Origin: an uncultured Thomasclavelia sp. | Lineage (GTDB): Bacteria; Bacillota_I; Bacilli_A; Erysipelotrichales; Coprobacillaceae | DNA length: 32,983 nt | Assembly (NCBI RefSeq): GCF_944324745.1 | Contig: NZ_CALUXO010000019.1 | Location: 1-32,983, forward strand | Direction: 5' to 3' | Shown here: positions 31,512 through 32,983 of the stretch, one piece after another | How positions within the stretch are numbered: position 1 is the stretch's first letter | How the letters are laid out: every line of letters starts with the position of its first letter | The notes under the pieces: model-generated | Told to the model about the DNA's origin: nothing | Databases searched by the model: none | The model's input: only the letters and a program-made list of their open reading frames with translations | Program-made: the position numbers and the translations under genes

Positions 31512-32532
31512 AGTTGCCATTGTCGGAGCTACTGGAGCTGTCGGAAGAGAAATGTTACGTTGTATCTTTCAATTCAATTTCCCATTTGAAAGTTTAAAAT
31601 TATTAGCTTCTAGTCGTAGTGCAGGAAAAGAAATTGAATTTGAAGGACATAAATTTATTGTAGAAGAATTAACTGAAAATAGCTTTGAAGGTATTGAAGT
31701 TGCTTTCTGGTCTGCCGGAGGTAGTATTTCTGCCAAATATATGGAATATGCGGTTAAGGCTGGATGTATCAATATTGATAATACTAGTCATTTTAGAATG
31801 GATCCTGATGTTCCATTAGTTGTTCCAGAAGTAAATGGCGAAGCCTTAAAAAATCATAAAGGAATTATCGCTAATCCAAATTGTACAACAATTCAAATGG
31901 TTAGTGCCTTGAATCGTTTAAATGAATATTTCGATATCGAAAGAATTATCGTTTCTACTTATCAGGCTGTTTCTGGTGCTGGAGTAGCTGGAATGGAAGA
32001 ATTATATCGTCAATCACAAGAAGTATTAGATGGTAAAGAACCTGTAGCTAAAACATTACCTTGTGCCAGTGATAAAAAACATTTCCCAATTGCCTTTAAC
32101 TGTATTCCTCAAGTTGATAAATTTGATTTAGATAATCATTTTACTAAAGAAGAAATGAAAATGGTAAATGAAACTAAAAAGATTTTCAACAAGGATATTA
32201 AAGTTAATGCCACATGTGTTCGGGTTCCAGTTTTAAGAGGACACTCTGAATCTGTTTATATTGAAACTAAAAAACCAATTGACATTGATAAAGTCTTTGA
32301 ACTATTAAATAACTCAACTGGAGTTGAATTATATGATGATATTGAAAACCAAATCTATCCAATGGCTAACTTATTTGTAGGCGATGAATTAGTTCATGTT
32401 GGACGGGTTCGTAAAGATTTAGATAATCCTAATGCTTTAAGTTTATGGATCGTTGCTGATCAATTAATGAAAGGCGCTGCTTATAATTCAATTGATATTG
32501 GTCTTAAAATGATTGAAATGGGATTATTATAA
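31498..32532 (+). CDS. asd: Aspartate-semialdehyde dehydrogenase
   Basis: 344-residue NADPH-dependent enzyme reducing aspartyl phosphate to aspartate semialdehyde. The N-terminal VAIVGATGAVGREMLR is the nucleotide-binding motif. The catalytic cysteine is Cys129 in NPNCTTIQM, and the RGHSESVYIE segment holds the active-site histidine. The start overlaps the lysC stop by 14 bases, with GAAAGGAAG as ribosome binding site. Third gene of the operon, which ends at 32569-32600. Confidence 0.96.
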   Translation: MKKYKVAIVGATGAVGREMLRCIFQFNFPFESLKLLASSRSAGKEIEFEGHKFIVEELTENSFEGIEVAFWSAGGSISAKYMEYAVKAGCINIDNTSHFRMDPDVPLVVPEVNGEALKNHKGIIANPNCTTIQMVSALNRLNEYFDIERIIVSTYQAVSGAGVAGMEELYRQSQEVLDGKEPVAKTLPCASDKKHFPIAFNCIPQVDKFDLDNHFTKEEMKMVNETKKIFNKDIKVNATCVRVPVLRGHSESVYIETKKPIDIDKVFELLNNSTGVELYDDIENQIYPMANLFVGDELVHVGRVRKDLDNPNALSLWIVADQLMKGAAYNSIDIGLKMIEMGLL

Positions 32533-32568
32533 TATAATCTTTTTATCAATTATTATAAAACTTATTTA

Positions 32569-32600
32569 AAAAAGGAAAGGTCATTGCATCTTTCCTTTTT
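32569..32600 (+). terminator. Terminator of hom-lysC-asd
   Basis: AAAAAGGAAAG (32569-32579) / CTTTCCTTTTT (32590-32600) around a 10-base loop. Confidence 0.85.
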
Positions 32601-32749
32601 GTATTAATTAACTACTAACCAAATATTCCCCATTTTAATTCCCGAGTATATTTAACCATAAAATAACCACCATAACCGCAGCAATTAAATCTATCAAAAG
32701 CTTGCTAGATTCTTGGAATTACTGAATGTTATAAATGCTACTATTAATA
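32601..32749. other. Intergenic segment without a supportable gene
   Basis: On the minus strand a short open stretch (about 32626-32715) could encode a hydrophobic peptide (KLLIDLIAAVMVVILWLNIL), but it has no ATG and no convincing ribosome binding site. It may be the tail of a lost gene. Nothing else is visible. Confidence 0.3.
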
Positions 32750-32983
32750 TGTACAAAAACGATCATATAAAAATGTACAAAATCAATGCAACATAATATA
32801 ATAATTCAGTTTTTATTGGAGGTTATATTATGATTATGAATTTAACAGTTAGTTCGAGTATTGAGATTAATTGTTTGCTTGATTTACCAAAATTGAAAGT
32901 ATTAGTAGAGGAGTTAAAATTGAAAATAAATAAATCACAAATTGCCCGAGAGCTTGGTGTAGATAGAAGATTGATTGATAAAT
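32750..32983 (+). mobile_element. Left end of an IS21-like insertion sequence (partial)
   Basis: TGTACAAAA occurs twice, at 32750-32758 and 32774-32782, as expected for the repeated terminal transposase-binding sites of IS21 elements, which begin with TG. An IstA-like gene follows 73 bases later. The right end lies outside the window, so completeness and any target duplication cannot be judged. Confidence 0.55.
32830..32983 (+). CDS. IstA-like IS21 transposase, N-terminal fragment
   Basis: Only about 51 codons are in the window. A GGAGG precedes the ATG at 32830; a second ATG at 32836 is possible (MNLTVSSSIEIN). The segment LKLKINKSQIARELGVDRRL is the helix-turn-helix found at the start of IS21-family transposases (normally REL-GVDRRTIxKY). 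The assignment rests on this and on the terminal repeats upstream. A different helix-turn-helix recombinase or regulator is possible. Confidence 0.6.
   Translation, partial: MIMNLTVSSSIEINCLLDLPKLKVLVEELKLKINKSQIARELGVDRRLIDK

Overview
The window is about 33 kb of AT-rich DNA. It has strong AGGAGG-type ribosome binding sites, sigma-A promoters (TTGACA/TATAAT), Firmicutes-type families (BceAB-RS, YolD/UvrX, DapG-type aspartokinase) and cell-wall-anchor tails. This fits a low-GC gut Firmicute, most likely an Erysipelotrichia of the Thomasclavelia/Coprobacillus type; that placement is inference, since no 16S is present. The left part (1-11 kb) holds a 5'-truncated wall-anchored 5'-nucleotidase, glycerol dehydrogenase, a complete Bce-type peptide-antibiotic detoxification module (bceAB plus response regulator and sensor kinase, with a perfect BceR box), a UvrX-like Y-family polymerase with its YolD partner, and a lactose/cellobiose-family PTS IIC gene broken by a +1 frameshift.

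From 11 to 16.6 kb come two divergent regulator/oxidoreductase pairs (LysR with a short-chain dehydrogenase; TetR with a flavin/iron-sulfur ene-reductase), each with visible inverted-repeat operators, and a PadR/DUF2812 membrane-protein operon.

The most unusual part is 16.7-20.45 kb, directly downstream of the ribosomal protein operon rplM-rpsI. A 52-bp segment covering the rpsI stop codon and terminator is repeated with 51/52 identity 1775 bp away, and its hairpin occurs a third time 1873 bp further on. Between the copies lie two accessory modules: an AbiF/AbiD-type HEPN protein followed by a candidate structured RNA with its own promoter, and a SatD-DUF3307 pair (a predicted cyclase-like protein with a C-terminal helix-turn-helix, plus a polytopic membrane protein) behind a perfect 38-bp palindrome. 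A RhuM-family remnant sits beside each of the two rpsI-proximal copies. I read this as serial insertion of defence-like cargo at the rpsI 3' end.

The right part has a large secreted GH16 glucanase with a cre-like site, an esterase / small acidic protein / TcdA operon, a small Xre regulator, and the threonine/aspartate pathway as two divergent operons (thrC-thrB and hom-lysC-asd). Their shared intergenic region has two identical ATTGTATACAAT palindromes exactly 100 bp apart, and a methionine-rich leader peptide with a terminator/antiterminator arrangement ahead of hom. The window ends inside what looks like the left end of an IS21-type element.
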